Assembly (NCBI GenBank): GCA_002335605.1
Contig: BEDY01000013.1
Coordinates: 186,001-250,000, forward strand
Source: Prillingera fragicola
Lineage: Eukaryota; Basidiomycota; Tremellomycetes; Trichosporonales; Trichosporonaceae
Reading direction: 5' to 3'
Length of the DNA: 64,000 nucleotides
Shown here: positions 45,403 to 57,692 of the stretch, piece after piece
Numbering within the stretch: position 1 is the first letter of the stretch
Layout: each line of letters starts with the position of its first letter
The notes under the pieces: generated by a model
Databases searched by the model: none
What the model was told of the DNA's origin: nothing
Seen by the model: the letters and a program-made list of their open reading frames with translations, nothing else
Program-made: the position numbers and the translations under genes

Positions 45403-46821
45403 ATGCGCTCGGTTCTCCTCGCTCCTTTGTTTGCGGTTGCAGCATCCGCCATGAGCATTGCTCGTGTTGGTCCCGCGGCCTATGTTGTCCCGGACAACGC
45501 ATCACCTGCCGTTCAGCAGCAGGTTGTTGACTATTCCAGCCACGCCCACGCTCACGCTCACGCACGGCGTGGTGCTGGACATGGTTCGCGCTTGAGGAAG
45601 GTCCGTCGCCGTGCAACCAAGCGTTGCAAGGCAAAGCACACTTCGTCGGACGCTGCTGGACCCTCGGCTTCGAGCCACTCTTCTGAGGGATCATCGACCA
45701 GTTCCACAGGATCGGCCAACCACACCGACCCTTCTGAGACTTCTTCGAGTTCGTATGCTCACCCCACCGAGTCGTCTTGGGAGTCGTCCTCGTCTTCGGA
45801 CTGGGCAGCGCCTACCGACAGCTCGTCTACGGACTGGGCAGCGCCTACTGACAGCTCGTCGTCGACCGGATGGGATGAATCTGCCACATCGACGTCTGCT
45901 GCAGAGCCTGCCCCCACCGACGGTGGAAGCAACAACTCTACTGGCAGCGGCGGCGGTGGTTCGCCCACTGATAGCTCACACCTCATGCCTCTTGGCCGTG
46001 GTATGGCGTCGTGGTCGACTTGCCCTTACTCCAACTCGCACATGTCCTGTAAGTGATGATCGGCGCACATCACATGTGCACTCACTGATGAAACAGTCGA
46101 TGAGGCTCTTCTTCCTCTCCAGGCTGGAAAGCTTCCTTCCTCTGCATCTGCTCCCGACGGCAGCAACGCATTCATCCAGGTCTACCCCGCTGGCGGCATT
46201 GGTGGCTCGTCTGGCTACAGCTTTTACACCTCTGGTGACAAGGCTTCGGTCGCGATCCAGTCTGCCAACGAGCTTGTCTTCTCGTTCTCTGTCTACTTTA
46301 CCGAGGACTTTGACTTTGTCAAGGGCGGCAAGCTTCCCGGTGTTTACGGTGGCACCTCGTACGAGGCTGCCAAGTCATGCTCGGGCGGTCGCCAGAGTGA
46401 CGAGTGCTTTTCGTCTCGTCTGATGTGGCGCACCGACGGTGCTGGTGAGATTTACAACTACCTGCCTCCCTCAATCAACCAGGGCGGTGACTACTGCTCG
46501 ACTGCTCCTTACTCGCACTGCAATGCTCAGTACGGTGACTCGATCGGCCGCGGATGCTTTGCATTCAACAAGGGTCAGTGGGTCACTGTCGCCCAGCGCG
46601 TCAAGCTCAACACTCCCGGCCAGTCGGACGGCGAGCAGGAGCTCTTTGTCAACGGCGCCTCGGTCCTCACTGTCCGTAACCTCCAGCAGCGCACTCAGGC
46701 CAGCACCACGTTTTACGGTGTCATGGCCCAGAGCTTCTTCGGAGGCTCGACCAGCGACTTTGCTCCCCCCTCAGACCAGACCGCCTACTTCAAGGACTGG
46801 ACTCTGTCCATCCTCAACTAG
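45403..46821 (+). CDS. Secreted polysaccharide-lyase-14-like protein
   Basis: Two exons: 45403-46048 and 46097-46821, separated by a 48-nt intron; 456 residues. A signal peptide (MRSVLLAPLFAVAASAMS) is followed by a His/Ala repeat (HAHAHAHARR), a very basic stretch and a Ser/Thr/Asp/Trp-rich linker of about 110 residues. The linker includes a tandem SSxDWAAPTD repeat. The C-terminal 250 residues form a jelly-roll-like domain with FSVYFTEDFDFVKGGKLPGV, SSRLMWRTDGAGEIYNYLP, YGDSIGRGCFAF and WVTVAQRVKLNTP. That pattern is typical of fungal proteins labelled polysaccharide lyase family 14. It probably acts on acidic glucans or wall/capsule polysaccharide outside the cell. Six cysteines could form disulfides. 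No GPI signal is seen. Confidence 0.78.
45796..45862. repeat. Coding tandem duplication in the Ser/Asp/Trp linker
   Basis: Two nearly identical copies of GACTGGGCAGCGCCTAC-GACAGCTCGTC, encoding DWAAPTDSSS twice in the PL14-like protein. Confidence 0.85.
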
Positions 46822-47155
46822 GTCCTGGCGTAGACTTGTCCAACTACATTAAAAGTCTGCGCCAGGTCTTGCGCGACTCTGTCAAGCTGGTCTTGACTAA
46901 GTACCAAAGCAGGACGCTGGCGTCCTACTTCAGAGTGGGGCGTCTGGCTACGTCTCACTTGCTCTCCCCCGACATCTCTCTCCCCCTCTTTCCTCCTCTG
47001 TTTATAGGGCTCGTCTACTGCTCTTTGCCGTGCCTAGCGCATTGACTACTAGCTGAAGATGTGAATGCATGGCGGTGCAATGCGCGGTATGGATGTGGCG
47101 GTACTCTGTGATGGGTCTATAACGAAAACTGCTTGCTGCTGCTGGTGGTTGCTCC
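46822..47155. other. Convergent 3' intergenic region
   Basis: Between the PL14-like stop (+) and the COQ1 stop (-). No gene seen. Confidence 0.6.
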
Positions 47156-48769
47156 CTACTTGACACGGTCAACGACCTTGACAGTCAAGCCAACGAGGGC
47201 ATCACGGGCGCCGCTCTCGGGCAAAAGCTCGATGAGCCTGCGTGCCTCGCCAGCAAAGTTGCGAGCCAGCTCGGCGGTGCGCTGCAATCCCTGGCTCTGG
47301 CCGACAATCCGGAGCGCAACCTCTGCGTCGCCCTCGCCCTCAAACTTGCGCGCAATGAGCGGGCCCAGCTCGGGGAACTCTTCCCACGCATATAGAGCTG
47401 GTGCCGTCGCCAAACCAAGGCGCAGGTCGGCGCCCGAGCCGGGCTTGCCAAGATCGGCAGAGGCGGGCAGATAGTCGAGCATGTCGTCAACAAGCTGTAG
47501 GCACGTGTCAGGACCTCCACCTTCCGCAACACTTTTTTATGTATAAACAGCACCACCAAGGTCGCCGTGGTTACTCACCTGGAATGCGATGCCAAGGTTA
47601 CGACCATAGCCATAGGCGACGTCCTTGACCCACTCGGCCTCCTTGCCTGGTCCAGTTCCGCATCCACCGAGAATGACAGCCGCGCGCGCAGATTTGGCCA
47701 TGAGTGATGCAGTCTTGAGATATGTCTTGCGCATGTACTCTTCAAAACCGGCGGCAGTAGGCTCAGTCGCAGGATTGGCCGTTGCGCGGAGCTGAATGAC
47801 CTCGCCCTCAACGAGGTTGGCGATAACGGTCGCGAGAAGCTCCACGACCTCGCGGTCACCAAGACGGGCGAGGGCAGCAGACGCGCGGCCCAACAAAAAG
47901 TCGCCAGAGAGAATACTCAGCTTGTTGCCAAACTGTGCGGGGGCCGAGGGAGTGCCGCGGCGCATGTCGCTGGTGTCAATGACGTCGTCGTGCAACAACG
48001 ACGCGACGTGGATCATCTCCGTGATACTGGCGAGGCGGCGCTGGGTGGGGAGAATGCTCGGTGCCCCAGGAGTAGAAGAGGTCTGCAGGAGGTCGGCAAA
48101 GGGTGAGGGAATGACGGGGGGAGGAGGAGGGCGTGCGGCGGGGCTGCCAGGGGTCGATATCCTAAACGGCGACGCAAAAGTCATGGCTCCAGCGGCTTCG
48201 GGGCCCATGCTCTCTGGGTTCCAGTCGTTGAGCACACCGCCCTCAGCTGTGAGCGGGTCGTCAATGCCGCCTGTCCGTGAGCGAATCGCATGGCGTGCGC
48301 CGGCCTCGACAGTCGCCCAGGCAGATCCAGCCATGCCGTTGGTCGCCTGTGACATCAGGAGAACCAACAGGGGGCGAAGGTGCTTGCCCTCGGCGTTAAA
48401 GTAGTACTTTGCGACCGTGTCGAGCGCCGGGTGGCTCGAGCCAAGCATGTGGAACAAGGAGTGCTTCAAGTCTCCAATCTCGGCCGTAATCGCAGCCAAG
48501 GGGTCCTCGGCGTCGAGGTGTCGCCTGGAGCCACTGGCCGAGCCTGATGGAGCCGCGGGAGCCACAAGCACCGAGTGAGCAGCCTCGGTCGCAGCGCCCC
48601 ATGATGAAGTGCTCGAAACTGAGGCAGTTGCAGTTGCAGAGGGACGGGGAATAGACGAGTGGGTGGAGCGGCAGATAATCCGGTGGGTCGACGTTGTTGC
48701 AGAGGAAGAGGCCGACACCGAGGCAGCGCGATGTGCGCGGCACACGGATTTTGCTGCGCGAGAAAGCAT
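47156..48769 (-). CDS. COQ1: Mitochondrial polyprenyl diphosphate synthase (Coq1)
   Basis: Two exons: 48769-47579 and 47494-47156, with an 84-nt intron; 509 residues. It makes the isoprenoid tail of ubiquinone from FPP/GGPP and IPP. The N-terminal 60 residues are Ser/Arg/Ala-rich without acidic residues, as in matrix presequences. The substrate motifs are YYFNAEGKHLRPLLVLL, the first aspartate-rich motif D261-D-V-I-D265 followed by RRGTPSAPAQFGNKLSILSG, and the second motif D400-D-M-L-D404 at the start of exon 2. About 95 extra residues, rich in Pro/Gly/Ser, lie between the KHLRP motif and the first aspartate motif. The gene is divergent from UTP10. Confidence 0.93.
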
Positions 48770-49157
48770 TGCGCCTGTTATAAACAAGCAAAAAGGGAGA
48801 ATATGAGTGCGCTGTGTTGGCGGCGCTGTGCCGAAGAGCGCTTGTGTCCCGAGGTTGTGTAAAAGTAGAGTAGTTGGAGGTGGAGGAGATGTCAAGCGGC
48901 CGAGAAAGAAAAAGTCGCCAGCAGTCGGCGAGTCCGGGTTACAACGCTCTACGGCACCACCTGCCCAGCCAGGATACTGATAACATCCAAAATTAAATTA
49001 CACGTCATCCATGCCTCCACTCAAAAGTTGCAACTGGCCGCCCACGGCTGCGAGAGGGAAGGTGCACACACATCGGGCTGCACTGTTGTCTTGTTGCAAA
49101 CCAAAAGCTCATCAAGAGCATATACCCCTTCCTTCTCTCTTAATCAACGCCCACACC
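48770..49157. promoter_or_regulatory. Divergent promoter region, COQ1 / UTP10
   Basis: 388 bp between the start codons. No TATA or CACGTG was recognised. Confidence 0.5.
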
Positions 49158-52100
49158 ATGGCGTCCTCTCTCGCAGCCCAGCTGCAAAACATTGCGTCAG
49201 TCGACGCAGAACGTCTCACCTCGAGGTACGGCCAGCCCTCGTCCAAATCGTACCTCTTCCCTCCAAAGGTCGCCTCCACCCATGACCTCGATGCAGTCCA
49301 CGCACTCGGCCAGTCTGGCTTTGACGAGCTTCTCCAGCTGGATCCCACCTTGGAAGAGTACGAGGAGCCCTTGTTCTCCGAAGCAGCCAAGCGCACCGAC
49401 CGCATGATGCTCAACGAGGAGGAGAATGACAAGCTCGACCACACCATCAAGGCCTGCATTCGCAAGCTCGGCAAGTGGATCGGCATCATGGCCGGCGGCA
49501 AGTGCATTGAGTGGCTTGTTCGTCGTTTCCGGTAAGCTCGAACGCCTAGGATCTGAGAAAGTTGCTGACAGCTGGCAGTGTGCATGAGATGGAGTCAGAG
49601 GCACTGCTCGAAGCCTTCCTTCCCTACCACGAGTCGCCCAACTTTGCGCGCATTCTTGCCATTCTCTCGCTCCCCACCACCTCTCCCTACCACGCTCCTT
49701 TCGCTGCCCTGATCAAGAAGGCTCAACCTGTCCCCAGGTCGTACATTGCGGCCGCCTTCTCTTCAGCACGTGACCCTTCCCTTCGTCTCCTCACTGGCCT
49801 CGCTGGCGCTCTCAAGGAGGCGGTCACCAACGGCGCGTCCCACCGTGCCCTCATTACCTTCTGGAGTGCTACCCTTGTCGACATTCTGGAGCGCACCCAA
49901 AATGGCCGCGTGCCCGAGTCGGTTGTCAAGATCCTGGTCGAGGCATTTGTTGAGCTTCTCTCGCTCAACAACGCTGGACCCGAGGTCAGCGCAGCTGTCT
50001 ACCCCCCTCTTGTGCTTTTGACACGACAGGTTCGCTTGGCAGATGCACCATTTGCCGCTGTGGTCGAGGCCCTCCTCACCGCCGGCACTGGCGCCAACCC
50101 TTCCCAGCGTGTTCTCACCCTGCTTGTCATTCTCGACGGCCGCAAGGGCTGGGGAGGTGGCCTCGGTGACGATGCACCCGCAAACCTGGCCAAGATTCCC
50201 CAACTTGGTAATCTTCTAATTGCAGCTGCCGACAAGTATGGCTTTGAGAATGCGCTCAAGGTCGTCGTTGCCGCTCTCATTGAGGATGTTATTGTCTCCA
50301 AGCAGACCCTCACTACGCTCGTCGACTACACCGCTCTTCCCAACTCGGTCGTGCAGGTCGCCGCCACCAAGCTGTTGGAAACTCCCAGCAAGGTGCACGA
50401 CGTCGCCCGCGTTCTTCTTTCCACCCTCCGTCAGCGCCACCCTCAGGCGATTGACACCGCCGTCGTTAGCGCTTCGGCTGATGCGGACATCGACCCAACC
50501 CTCGTCTCGTGGTCCTCAGCAGAGACCGCCTTTGTTGATGTCCACTCTGCCGATGTCGCCAGCCGCGTCTCCGGCGTTCGAGAGATGTACGCCGTTGCGG
50601 AGGCCGTCAACCTGGACACCGAGAACGCGGCCATTCTCCTGGCTTCGGATGAGAAGCTGCGTTCAGCCCAGACTGCCCTCCTTGCCCGTCTTCGTGACAC
50701 CGACGAAGCAGTGTTGAATGCCATCTACTTACAGCCCGCGATCCTCCTTGCTCTGCTCACAGGAACCGACTACATTGAGGCTATCACCTCCACCTTTGTC
50801 GCCCCCAAGCCTGAGCCCGCAGCCCTTGGCGCCCATCTGGTCTTCCTTGGCCAGCACTACGTCCCGGCCCACCAGACCGCTCAGCGCGCCGTGTTTGAGC
50901 GTCTCCTACTGCCCAACTTGCTTGCCGTCCAGGAGCGTCGCGCCATTGGTCCCGCGCAGTGGCCGGCCGCTGTGCGTGCCTGCCGTCTGCTTGAGCGCGT
51001 CAAGTCGGTTCCTGCTCTCGATGCAGCCAAGGAGGATCTGATCACCTTCAACAAGAATCTCGTAGAGGCGCTTGCCCTTGCCATTGCCGCTAGCGGTGAC
51101 ATAGGTGCCCGCGTTGACGCACTTGTTGCAGCTCTCCAGGCCCCTCTGGTCGAGTCACGCCTGCTCGCTGCTCTCATCCTGGCGCAGCTCGTCTCATGTG
51201 CTGGCGGATACCAGCACCAGGTCGCTGCTCGCTCGCTCTCGGCCCTCGAAACGATTCTCGCTGGTACTCCGCTTCGTGAGATCGACTCGGTTGAGCTCGC
51301 CCTTTCTGAGGATCTGCTCAAGGCTGTTGTCACCAAGACCAAGGGCATCAAGACGAGTCACCGTGCATTCCTTGCGCTCCTTGCAGCAGCTGCAACCGTC
51401 CCCCGTGCCACCACTGTGTCGACTTGGTTGGCTGATGCTCAGGAGGTTGAGGCTCCCCGCGCTCTTGCTCACGCCCTCTACCGCTGGGCCAACAGTGCCA
51501 ACCTTTCGCCAGCGCTGGCCCGCCACCTGCTCCACGCTGTTCTCGGCCAACTTGGGGAGGATGCTCTTCTCTTCCTCGCCGCCGTGTGGACTGATGCCCG
51601 CGACTCTGGTCTCCGCGTCGCTGCGCTGAGACATGCCGCCGCCTTTGTCTCTGCCTACGCGAAGGCCGACAAGAAGCACACCGACTTCCAGCTGGCTATT
51701 CCTGCTCTCCTCGTTGCGCTCCAGGACCCTGAGAGGAACGTTCGTGCCGCCGCTGGCGTCTTGCTGAAGGCTATTGCAGCTACCCCCAAGTCGTCGAGCG
51801 CAGACATTTACGCTCTCGAGAACATTTACGGCCCTCGCTCCGAGCTGGTTCAGCTGCTCAAGCCCTCGGACCTCAACAAGTATCTCGAGATGCTCACTAC
51901 ATCTCTTGACGACCTCGTCGTTGATGCTGGCCGCCTAGCACTTGTGCATGGCTCGGAGCTCGATGTCCAGTCCAAGGGCGGAAGGAAGGATGGTGCATTC
52001 CGCCGTGACGTTGTCGACTGGCTCTATTCGCACGTCCTTGGCTGGCGTTCGATTGGTGCCCGCAAGAGTCTCCTCTCGAGCCTTGCCCGTGCTGTCAATG

Positions 52101-55100
52101 TGTCGCGCCTCCAAGGATCGCTTCCTCTGCTCACTGCGCTTGCGCAGGAGAACAACGAGGATGGTGCTTGGCTCGCGGCTCTGCCCGCCGCTGACCGCGA
52201 CGAGTATCTCGAGCTCATCTTCAGCGCCTTCAACGCGCGCCACGCTGCTGCGCTCATCGAGGCCGACTCGGAGGCATGGCCATTTGTCCTGGACCTCGCA
52301 AGCAAAGCGCCTGCTACGAACGCTCCCCAGCTTCGTGGCCTCGCCCTGGTTCGTATGGCTGACGGCCTCTTCCCTGCCCTCAAGCCCGAGCAGAAGGCCG
52401 AGTACGTTATTGCTCTCATCCGCTCGCTCCGTCACCTCTCCACCGAGGACAGTCTCGACACCCGCGCCGTGCTTGCCCAGTTCAAGCTCACCCCAGCCGA
52501 AATCGTCACCGTGCTCGACACCCTTCTTGCCCCCCTTGAGGCGCCCAACGTGCGCAAGAAGGCTAAGACCGACGATGACGAGGATCGTGTCGCAAGTGCA
52601 GTCACTGAACTTACAGTCTTCGTCGAGTCGCGCACTTGGTCGGCTCTGCCCGGCGACGCCCCTCTTGTTGCCTCGCTCATGGGTGTTCTCTCAGCTGTCC
52701 TCGCCAAGCGCCAATCGATTACCGAGGGTGTCGACTACCTCGAGCAGGAAGTGCTAGGCGGCATCCTGGCGCTCCTCGAGCGCATTACCAACCCTGACCA
52801 GCTCCTCCGTGCTCGCGTTGGAATCGAGGTGGTTGTCAAGATTGTCCGCGCGAGCACCAACCCTCGCACGTGCCAGCGTGCTCTTCTCGTTGCCGCGGAG
52901 CTTGCCCGCCTTATTCCAGAGTCCGTTCTGCACAACGTCATGCCCATTTTCACCTTCATGGGCTCGTCAGACTTGCAGCGCGACGACGCTTTCTCGTTTG
53001 GTGTTGTCCAGAAGACTGTGGCCAACATTGTGCCGGTCATGACCGCCAGCCTGAAGGACAAGGCGACCACCAAGCTCGAGCTTTACGTCGAGGCCCGCGC
53101 CTTCCTTGCCATCTTTACGGACATGGCCAGTCGCCTGCCGAAGCACCGCACGCTTCCTTTCTTTGTGCACCTCGTCCAGTCCCTTGGCGCCGACGACTTC
53201 CTCGCCCCCGTGTGCATGCTCCTCGCTGCCGGCAAGGGCAAGAGCGCCGGTCTCGAGCTTCCCGTCAGCCTCGCCAACGCCTTCCCAGCAGCTGTCCGCA
53301 CTGAGGCTCTTCTGGAGGTTGTGCGCGAGTCGGCTCGTCTGGTTGAGGCTGCTGCTGCCGAGGACATTGACTCATCACCTACCCCCGACAACGAGCCGTT
53401 CCTTGCCTCGGACGACGGCCGCGAGCACAAGCAGGCTGTCATCCTTCTGCAGCTTTCGTCGACGCTCGCCAAGGGTCTGGCTGGCAAGGTGTGCCCCCAA
53501 CCTGCTGTCGAGGCCATGGTCCGCGAGCTTCTCGCGCTCTCTGCGTCGCCTGCCTCACTCACCATGGACGAGGACGATCTCTCTATCCACCTCGACAATG
53601 CCCTTACCGGTGCCATGGGTCTGCTTTCGGTTCCCTCGTTCCTGTCGACTACGGCCGAGATTCTCAAGGCCAGTGGCGACGATGTCTCGCGCGCCCTCAT
53701 GCTGTTCTCTTCGCGTTTGCCCCTCGTCAAGCCCGATCTCCGTGGCCGTTCAAAGGACGCCATGGCTGCTATCATCATTGCCTCGGCCGCTCTCCTCCCC
53801 GCTGCTCCTGCCCTTGCGGCGCTCAACGCCGTGGTATCGACCGCGCTGCCCGCCGAGGACGCTGCTCTCTCCGGCATCGTTCCTGCATCGGTCGCCGCCG
53901 CAAAGGGAGGCGACCTCGGTGCCCTCACGCTCCTCAGCGCGCTCATCCGCCGTCTCGGCCCCCGTGCGATTCCGTACATCCAGTCGATCTTGGACTGCTG
54001 TCTGTCGCTACTCCGCGAGCCTCCCACCGCGAAGGCCGCGGATGGAGCCTTTGCCACCCTCGCGGCTCTCGTCGACACTGTCCCCACCTTTGTGGGTGGC
54101 AAGCAGCTCGTCGCCCTCTTGCGCGCTGCCGCCGAGTTCCGCGACGCCGACCAGACTGCCAGCCAGTCGCTTATTGCGGCCGTCGCCAAGCGTATCCCCA
54201 CCAAGACCGTTGTTCCAGCTGTCATGGATCTCTGGACCGAGCTCAAGGGCGCATCGGCAGCCCCCACGGCTGCCTTCTTTGGCCTCCTCAAGCACACTCT
54301 CCGCCACGCCGACCGCAAGGCACTCCCCAGCCTCACCCGCAGGCTGTTTGCCTTCTTCCTCGACGTTCTCGACCTGCGCGCTCGCAACCTCGAGACCGCG
54401 ACGCTGGACGACGAGGAGCTTGCTGTGGTCGAGTCGTCAGCCATCAACTCGTTCCTCGAGCTGGTCACCAAGCTTTCGGACGCGGCATTCAAGCCCCTCT
54501 TTGGTCGCTTGTACGACTGGGCTGTCATCGACGCCTCTGGCGCCAAGCCCAACACCCAAGGAGCTGCTCGCAAGAGTGTGCTCCTCCGCGTCATGGACGG
54601 CCTGCTGGAGCGCTTCCGCTCCCTCCTGACCCCCTACATGGCGACCCTCCTGCCTCTCATCGATGAGCTTCTCGAGTCGTACGCTGCCAACAAGGGCGAA
54701 GGAGCCGACGAGGATCTCTGGGCCCTCATGCTCAGCGTCATCACCAAGAGCTGTGATGTCGACGACGGCGCGTTCTGGAGCGACGCCGCTCTCGGCAAGC
54801 TCTTGCCGCAGCTCATTGCCCAGCTCGCCGTCTACCCTTCCGTCTCGGCTTCGGCCGATTCGCCACCCGCCAAGGCTCTCGCGGCCCTTATCGTCGCGAT
54901 CAACGGCGAGGGAGCCCTCAAGAAGGCCAACACTGCCATCCTCATGGCAACCCGCGCCGAGGAGCCCAAGGAGCGCATGGCTGCGCTCCGTGCTCTCGAT
55001 GCCGCCTGGGAGAGGCACTCGGACGAGCTCATCTCGTACGTGCCCGAGACGGTCGCAGAGTTCCTCGCCGAGCTCATCGAGGACGAGAACGCCGAGGTCG

Positions 55101-55171
55101 AGGCGCTGGCTCGCAAGGTCCTGTCGCGCATCGAGGGCGTCACGGGAAGTCTCAAGGAGTGTCTCGAGTAG
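49158..55171 (+). CDS. UTP10: U3 snoRNP protein Utp10 (HEATR1 family)
   Basis: Two exons: 49158-49531 and 49579-55171, with a 47-nt intron; 1,988 residues (yeast Utp10 has about 1,770). This is a t-UTP subunit of the small-subunit processome, needed for pre-rRNA transcription and 18S processing. The N-terminus ([20 protein letters not shown]) matches the family, followed by [20 protein letters not shown] across the splice. The body is an all-helical HEAT-repeat solenoid. The C-terminus has the BP28CT-type region and ends [19 protein letters not shown]. It is the largest gene in the window. Its length and high GC create several long open frames on other strands and frames. Confidence 0.95.
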
Positions 55172-55287
55172 ATGTAGAGTCTAGTCGTTGTTTCAGTTAC
55201 ATTTTTTTGCATGCACATCCCATCACCGTTAGCTGCGAGGGCCAGACAGATACATGTTCATGATGGGGTACAACAAGTTCTAGAAAA

Positions 55288-57391
55288 CTACCACCCACTT
55301 CCACCAACACCAAGGCGGCGATACTCAACAAGTTCAGTCTTCTTCGCTGCCTCACCTTCCTCGACAACTTCACGCGGCAGGCGCAACCTATACCAATCTC
55401 CAGCGTGTGTGACGACAACAAGTTGTCGTTCCTTGTGCGTCGTCTTGGGCTTGACAGTAGCTGTTGAGCTCTTGCGCGTTCGTATCGCAGCGCCACTCCC
55501 AGTACCACTGTTCCGGCTCGACCGGCCAGACACACCGGAATATCCCGCCTGCGCCGTGCATGAGCTGCCGCCGCTGCCTCGGCGCCGGAGCGCATCCGCA
55601 ACACTAGCCTGTGTTGGGGTCGAGGCACCGCGGCGCGTAGGCGTCGCTGTCCGTGTGCTGCCGGCCGTCGGCGTGTCGCTGTCAAAGGACCTGCGTTCCT
55701 CGCGCGAGCCCATGGTTAGGCCACCAGTGCCAACAGTGATATTAGGGCGGCGCGCACTGGGACCTGCACCTGTACCAGAGCCAGGCCGGAACTTGACAAC
55801 GTGCTCGGCGCCGTCGTCAAGCCCGGGCGAGGGAGACGGCTCGTCATCGTCAACGTCAACTTCGATCCAAGACACGACATAGTGTTCTGCCCACTCGCGT
55901 TCCTCGGGCTCGCCGTCGTCGCGCATTTTCATGCTTGGCAGACCAGCCTTGTCAGCTGCCGCACCAATGGCGGAGCTAAAGGCGTGGGGGTTCTTGCGCG
56001 GCAGGTAGTATTGCGCGAAAGAGGCAGTAGAGGAAAAGTAATTGGGCAGGGAGAGAGCCTTGGAGAGCACGTTGGTGAGCGATGGTGGTGGACGTGTCCT
56101 GGCCGGTCAGCGATGTTCTATGATGCCGAGAATGACTCACTTTGGATCTGCCTTCTCAGCTCCCCAGACATGCACCGTCCCCTTATCGCTCCACCCCACG
56201 ACCCTTCCTCCGCGGCGGCGCGCCATCTCCCTCCTTCCCTCGGTGTCACGGAGGGCGCCGAGGTTGGCAAACACGCCGTCCTCAAACGATACACCCCAAA
56301 TCTCAGCGCGATCGACACCTCGCCGCAGTTCTGCCTCGAGCGCACCTCGGCCAGTGTCCCACACGCGGAGCAGCGTTCCTCGTTCACTGGCTGTGACGAG
56401 GTGCGCGCCACTGGCCGAGCACGCGAGCTGGCTCAGAGGGTGGGTATGAGCTAACAGGATGGGCGACCGGTATGCGGTGGTTCCTGCAGCTGATGGAGAT
56501 GTCCCGCTTGCGTCGTTCTCCGGTGACGAGCACGGGGGCAAGTGCACGAGCTGGACGTGCCCTGGTTGCCGTCCTGGCATGGCCAGAAGCGACGATCCGG
56601 GTGTAGTGGACATGGCCGTCAGGCCTGAGGCATTCAGTGACACAGAAGCTGATACACACGCACCATTCTCATTCTCAGCGGTCTCCCACTCCCCCAACTT
56701 GTGCAATGCAAACGCGTCGCGTGCCGGGGTCTTCCCCTTTGTATCGGCGGAGGCTGGCGCGAAGGCATACTCGTAGGCGACGATGCTACGAAGCAGGACA
56801 ATCACAACAGTGCGGTGGCGAGTCGCGATACCGCGAATGCGCTCACTGAAAGGTTAGCACTTCGAAGCTGTCATGATTCCAGAAAGTGACGGGTGGCGGC
56901 GGGAGACGGGGTCATGTGCAGAAGCTGGCGATGCGGGTGGCAACAAGATGAAGGGAAACCATACGTACCCAAACTCGAGGTCAGCGACGGGCGCGCCTCG
57001 GCCGTCGTGATAAATAACTGCCTTGTTGGGCGGAAAGAGGGGATTGGAGCCGCCGCCTTGCAGGACGAGCAGCGGAGAGTGAGGAAGGGGTACAGCTCGG
57101 GCGAGGGTGCCGGAAAGAGCTGGCCGTCAGCGATGTACAGCGTGGTCAACAGCTGGCCAGGTGCTTGCAAGGGGCAGAGCAGTATGCTGAAAGCCCACCC
57201 CCTGCTGGAGATCTGAGCTTGCTGCCCGAGCTGTACTCACCTCGCCGGCGCAAGAGCCCAAGGGGCCATGTCCGCCAGACCTCATAGCCAGTCTCGGTGG
57301 CAACAGCAAACATTCGTCCGTCATGGCTGAACGTCACGCCTAGTATGGGCGGTGGCCGTAGAGTGGATACCTGGTATCGACCGAGCTGCAT
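55288..57391 (-). CDS. PROPPIN beta-propeller protein (Atg18/Hsv2/WIPI family)
   Basis: Four exons: 57391-57241, 57119-56969, 56845-56141 and 56098-55288; 605 residues. PROPPINs bind PI3P and PI(3,5)P2 and act in autophagy and vacuole/endosome membrane dynamics. The first blade reads PPPILGVTFSHDGRMFAVAT. Next come the GTLARAVPLPHSPLLVLQGG and NPLFPPNKAVIYHD elements, rebuilt over a 121-nt intron. The lipid-binding diarginine motif is L274-R-R-G277 (FRRG in most members), preceded by ASERGTLLRVWD. The last blade is interrupted by about 160 low-complexity residues and resumes with RQLVVVTHAGDWYRLRLP. Whether it is Atg18, Atg21 or Hsv2 cannot be settled here. Confidence 0.88.
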
Positions 57392-57682
57392 CGCTGCGGC
57401 TTGGAGGACTGCGTGGTGAAGTGGATACAGAAGGATGTGAAGGTACTGTGGAAGATGTAGGCCACGACGGGTACAACCGATGCGGCAGATTACGCGGTTG
57501 CTTTCACGCCACCCAAGTCGCATTCCAATTCACGTGCAGCCGAACAACATCTCAACGTTGCTCTACAGCTTCGCCAGGCGGCTGTTCTTCAGAGGTCTGC
57601 ACTGCAAGTAGAAGGTCCACGAGATATCCCATGAGTTAGCAGCCATGCATGCAAGCGGAATGCCAAATAACAAAAATAAGGC

Positions 57683-57687
57683 AAAAA
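57683..57687 (-). terminator. Pol III T5 terminator of initiator tRNA-Met
   Basis: Five A on the plus strand, read as TTTTT six bases after the tRNA 3' end. Confidence 0.7.
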
Positions 57688-57692
57688 GAACT

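Noticed and set aside
53083..54629. Two long open frames overlapping UTP10 (503 codons minus, 507 codons plus in another frame)
   Set aside because: Both are shadows of the GC-rich UTP10 coding sequence; they are Ser/Arg/Pro-rich with no known domain, and the UTP10 frame has family identity.
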